Of a stretch of 8,345 bases of DNA, positions 6,492 to 8,345 are shown piece by piece. Both the position numbers and the translations under genes were made by a program. Positions within the stretch are counted from its first letter, which is position 1, and every line of letters starts with the position of its first letter. The notes beneath the pieces are model-generated. The model had not been told where the DNA came from. It was given only the letters and a program-made list of their open reading frames with translations, and searched no databases. This stretch comes from an uncultured Lentisphaeria bacterium (lineage in GTDB: Bacteria; Verrucomicrobiota; Lentisphaeria; JABSQK01; CAJWLW01): NCBI GenBank assembly GCA_913042885.1, contig CAJWLW010000212.1, positions 1-8,345 of the forward strand. Direction: 5' to 3'.

Positions 6492-6501
6492 GCACCGGTG
6501 C
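6492..6501. promoter_or_regulatory. 10-bp perfect palindrome in the divergent region
   Basis: GCACCGGTGC reads the same on both strands and lies roughly midway between the two divergent transcription units. It could be an operator half-site pair for a dimeric regulator, or chance; no second copy is seen in the region. Confidence 0.25.
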
Positions 6502-6706
6502 ATTGGCGAGGTGGTCAGCAACTGCCCATGGGGATCATGATTGGTTGCCACAATACTGAATTTCAACAGATACAAACTTCCCGTATGCCGCGCAATGCAA
6601 GCATGCCAGTCCCGGCGATCCTCATCAAATGAATATTTCCCCTTCACGCGCGTCTGAGAAAAAGATACTGACGGTGGCGACAGGTACGATGCGATCGCTA
6701 CCACCG

Positions 6707-6735
6707 TTGACAGAAGGAACGCACGACCATATATT
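6707..6735 (+). promoter_or_regulatory. Near-consensus sigma-70 promoter for the rightward genes
   Basis: A perfect -35 hexamer TTGACA (6707-6712), a 17-base spacer and TATATT (6730-6735, five of six matches to TATAAT). Transcription should begin near 6742, leaving about 50 bases of leader before the ATG at 6794. This also rules against the longer open frame from 6629 and its next ATG at 6689, because both would start upstream of the transcript. Confidence 0.75.
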
Positions 6736-6793
6736 TCAGTTGGTGATGCTGGTCGAGACTACACCGCTGTTCAGACACACAATTCGGCAATCC

Positions 6794-7867
6794 ATGCTGA
6801 CCTACGAAAAACGCATTTCCCTTGCCTTGCTGGCGTTGTGTATTTTCGCCGTTTCCGGCGGTGCCGGCATTGTCATGCAGACGACAGCGTTCCGTCTGCG
6901 TGACGGGCAACTGGTGGAAGGTAAGTTCAACCGCAAACCCGAAGGGTTGTTCCTCCGCAGCAAGCACGGTGGCAAACTTTACCGGTGGCACGAGCTCGAT
7001 GCCCAGGGTCTGCCGCGCCCACTACGCGATGATGTTCGACAGCAGGTAATCGACTGGTTACAGGAGGCGCAGGCACATTACGACCGTGGGGAGATCCCGC
7101 AGGCACAACGCCTGTTCAGGTATGCCTATAGTGCCCGCGGTTTCCTTGAGATCGAGGACTGGGAACGGCCCGAGTTCGAGAACATTGGTAACAAGGCTCG
7201 CGGCTATGTCCTCCACGAGAACCGCTGGATCCCGTTCGAGCGGCGCCAGGAAGTAGTCGGACTCGCGCAACACCGCGGTCGCTGGCTGCCGGTGGAAGAG
7301 GTGAAGGAATTGAAGGCGTTTGAGCAGGCAATTGGCACGGCGAGGAAAATTCAGCGTCTGGCGCAGCCTTCGCGTGTCGATTACCAGAATGCAATCATCG
7401 GCATCCGCGAAGTGCTCGAAGTCTATCCCGAATCCAAGTTCCGGAGGATGGCCGAACAGGAGATCGCCGACCTGTTGCGTAAGTTCGACCGGGAAGCCTA
7501 CGCCCAGGCGCCGTCTGACCTGCGGCGACACCCGCTGCTGCCACAGGCGCCGCCGGCGCATTTGGAACCGATCGCCGATGTCGCCGACAACGCCACGAAC
7601 TACTATGGCACCTCGAGCAACTATCCGCCGAATTCGCAGTATGTGCCGTCCTTCCTGCTGAACCCGAATCCCGAGCCGACCGATACATCCCGCATCGGCA
7701 ACGAATCAGATGTGCCCCTGTCCGAACGTGGCCCGGAATTTCTTATCGGTAACGATTCGGAAGAAAAATTCTCAGAGAAAGGCCCTGCTTTTCTTATCGA
7801 CGGCAACAATACCAAAATGTCGCAGCGTGGGCCGAAGTGGCGTCTTGGCAAGGTAAAAAAGAAGTAG
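6794..7867 (+). CDS. Exported protein with GRW-type modules, TPR-like helices and repeat tail
   Basis: A 357-aa protein of unknown function. Residues 9-25 form a signal peptide or anchor (SLALLALCIFAVSGGAG). Residues about 32-72 look like a small beta module (FRLRDGQLVEGKF, then GLFLRSKHGGKLYRWHELD), similar in style to SHD1-like modules of planctomycete and verrucomicrobial envelope proteins. Residues 82-114 are a TPR-like helical pair. Two short modules follow, RGYVLHENRWIPFE at 136-149 and GLAQHRGRWLPVEE at 156-169, sharing G-x4-x-[NG]RW-[IL]-P. Residues 196-232 are a second TPR-like pair (AIIGIREVLEVYPESKFRRM). The last 75 residues are a low-complexity Asn/Pro/Ser tail with a repeated S-[EQ]-[RK]-GP-x-[FW] motif at 310, 327 and 343, ending in KVKKK. 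The open frame extends upstream to 6629, but the promoter at 6707-6735 and the signal peptide select 6794. No good ribosome binding site precedes this ATG. It is followed 14 bp later by another exported protein. Confidence 0.82.
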   Translation: MLTYEKRISLALLALCIFAVSGGAGIVMQTTAFRLRDGQLVEGKFNRKPEGLFLRSKHGGKLYRWHELDAQGLPRPLRDDVRQQVIDWLQEAQAHYDRGEIPQAQRLFRYAYSARGFLEIEDWERPEFENIGNKARGYVLHENRWIPFERRQEVVGLAQHRGRWLPVEEVKELKAFEQAIGTARKIQRLAQPSRVDYQNAIIGIREVLEVYPESKFRRMAEQEIADLLRKFDREAYAQAPSDLRRHPLLPQAPPAHLEPIADVADNATNYYGTSSNYPPNSQYVPSFLLNPNPEPTDTSRIGNESDVPLSERGPEFLIGNDSEEKFSEKGPAFLIDGNNTKMSQRGPKWRLGKVKKK

Positions 7868-7881
7868 CACGTAGTGGCCGC

Positions 7882-8345
7882 ATGGCGCAGAGCAGACTAA
7901 AACTTCCGGCGACCCGCGCGGCAGCTTCTTGCCGGCGCCTGCCATGGCCTGTTCTTTTGCCGGTCATTGTCATCTTGATAGCACCTGCCAATACGCTGCC
8001 GGCGCAGACGACCACAGACGCTGCCGGGACGCCTGCCACAAAATCTTCCGGCAACAGCCTTACCGAACTTTCGGAACGTTTCACCAAAGTCATGAACCGC
8101 GTCCGCCGCTCCATGGACCGGTTGCAGGACGCACGCCTCGATATCACACCGCAGTTGGAGCGCATAGTCTCCGAAGGGGCCGATGGCCGCCGCGACGGTT
8201 TTCCGGAGGTGATCGCCATTCTGCAGCAGCGGATTGTCGTCGAGCGCACGCTGGTAAGCAATCTGGAGACAGCTCAGGATCTTTACGGGCGACTGGGCGA
8301 AGCGACAAGCGCCGAGCAGGAACGGCTCAAGGGACTCAACCAGCT
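7882..8345 (+). CDS. Exported coiled-coil-like protein, partial (runs off the right edge)
   Basis: The frame is open for 154 codons from the ATG at 7882 to the window edge, so only the N-terminus is seen. Residues 1-20 are unusually long and basic for an n-region (several Arg and Lys), followed by a hydrophobic core PWPVLLPVIVILIAPAN at 21-37 and a probable cleavage site near LPAQ (39-42). Residues 43-60 are a Thr/Ala/Ser-rich spacer. From 60 on the sequence is charged, helical and without Cys or Trp (ELSERFTKVMNRVRRSMDRL at 62-81; IVVERTLVSNLETAQDLYGR at 118-137), typical of a periplasmic coiled coil. It begins 14 bp after the preceding stop and is presumably cotranscribed from the 6707 promoter. 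No family can be named; the style is similar to the helical exported proteins in the divergent operon. Confidence 0.8.
   Translation, partial: MAQSRLKLPATRAAASCRRLPWPVLLPVIVILIAPANTLPAQTTTDAAGTPATKSSGNSLTELSERFTKVMNRVRRSMDRLQDARLDITPQLERIVSEGADGRRDGFPEVIAILQQRIVVERTLVSNLETAQDLYGRLGEATSAEQERLKGLNQ

Larger units (their letters stand above)
6299..6793. other. Divergent intergenic region, 495 bp
   Basis: This stretch separates the leftward six-gene operon from the rightward pair. Short open frames exist on both strands (for example 6426-6632 plus and 6456-6704 minus), but they lack ribosome binding sites and protein-like composition. The part near 6361-6420 is A/T-rich with a run of eight A (6405-6412). 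It also holds a strong rightward promoter, a weak leftward promoter candidate and small palindromes, listed separately. No terminator, RNA gene or repeat family is seen. Confidence 0.6.

Noticed and set aside
6426..6704. Short open frames on both strands of the divergent region
   Set aside because: They overlap each other, lack ribosome binding sites, show no signal peptide or domain-like pattern, and lie in A/T-richer regulatory-looking DNA.
6629..6793. N-terminal extension of the GRW-type exported protein to 6629
   Set aside because: A near-consensus promoter lies inside this stretch and the signal peptide begins at 6794, so the upstream codons are probably not translated.

Overview
The window looks like chromosomal DNA from a Gram-negative bacterium, most likely a moderately GC-rich proteobacterium. 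The evidence is an ExbB/TolQ-type plus ExbD/TolR-type membrane pair, several proteins with Sec-type signal peptides or a single N-terminal membrane anchor, and a near-consensus sigma-70 promoter. Nothing in the sequence fixes genus or species. There are no RNA genes, insertion sequences, integrase remnants or CRISPR repeats. Almost all of the window is protein coding and almost all of the proteins are membrane-bound or exported.

Left and centre (6298 down to 1, minus strand): six closely spaced genes that read as one operon. In order of transcription they are: (1) a 363-aa exported helical protein; (2) a 398-aa exported helical protein with a TPR-like C-terminus; (3) a 258-aa MotA/TolQ/ExbB-family membrane protein; (4) a 168-aa small protein with one membrane segment, in the ExbD/TolR position; (5) a 343-aa membrane-anchored protein with an Ig-like domain, a Pro-rich linker and a C-terminal domain; (6) a protein of at least 470 aa with a similar anchor and Ig-like domain, a Pro-rich stretch, a long charged Ala/Glu/Arg helix and an alpha/beta-looking C-terminal domain cut off by the window edge. 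Genes 3 and 4 overlap and genes 5 and 6 nearly touch.

Middle (6299-6793): a 495-bp divergent intergenic region. It holds a very good sigma-70 promoter for the rightward genes (TTGACA, 17-bp spacer, TATATT), a weak promoter candidate for the leftward operon, and a 10-bp perfect palindrome.

Right (6794-8345, plus strand): two exported proteins of unknown function, 14 bp apart. The first has a small beta-type N-terminal module, two Gly-x-x-GRW-like modules, TPR-like helices and a repetitive C-terminal tail. The second, cut off by the window edge, is a signal-peptide protein with helical, coiled-coil-like sequence.

Taken together, the leftward operon has the parts list of a Tol/Ton-type trans-envelope energy transducer: a proton-channel-like pair in the inner membrane, two anchored periplasmic arms with TonB-like (Pro-rich) and TolA-like (long helix) architecture, and periplasmic helical accessory proteins. 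No single gene matches the ordinary tolQRA-tolB-pal or exbBD-tonB sets, and both arms carry an Ig-like domain next to the membrane that those proteins lack. That interpretation is inference from architecture and gene order. The membership of the ExbB-like protein in its family is the firmest functional call in the window.
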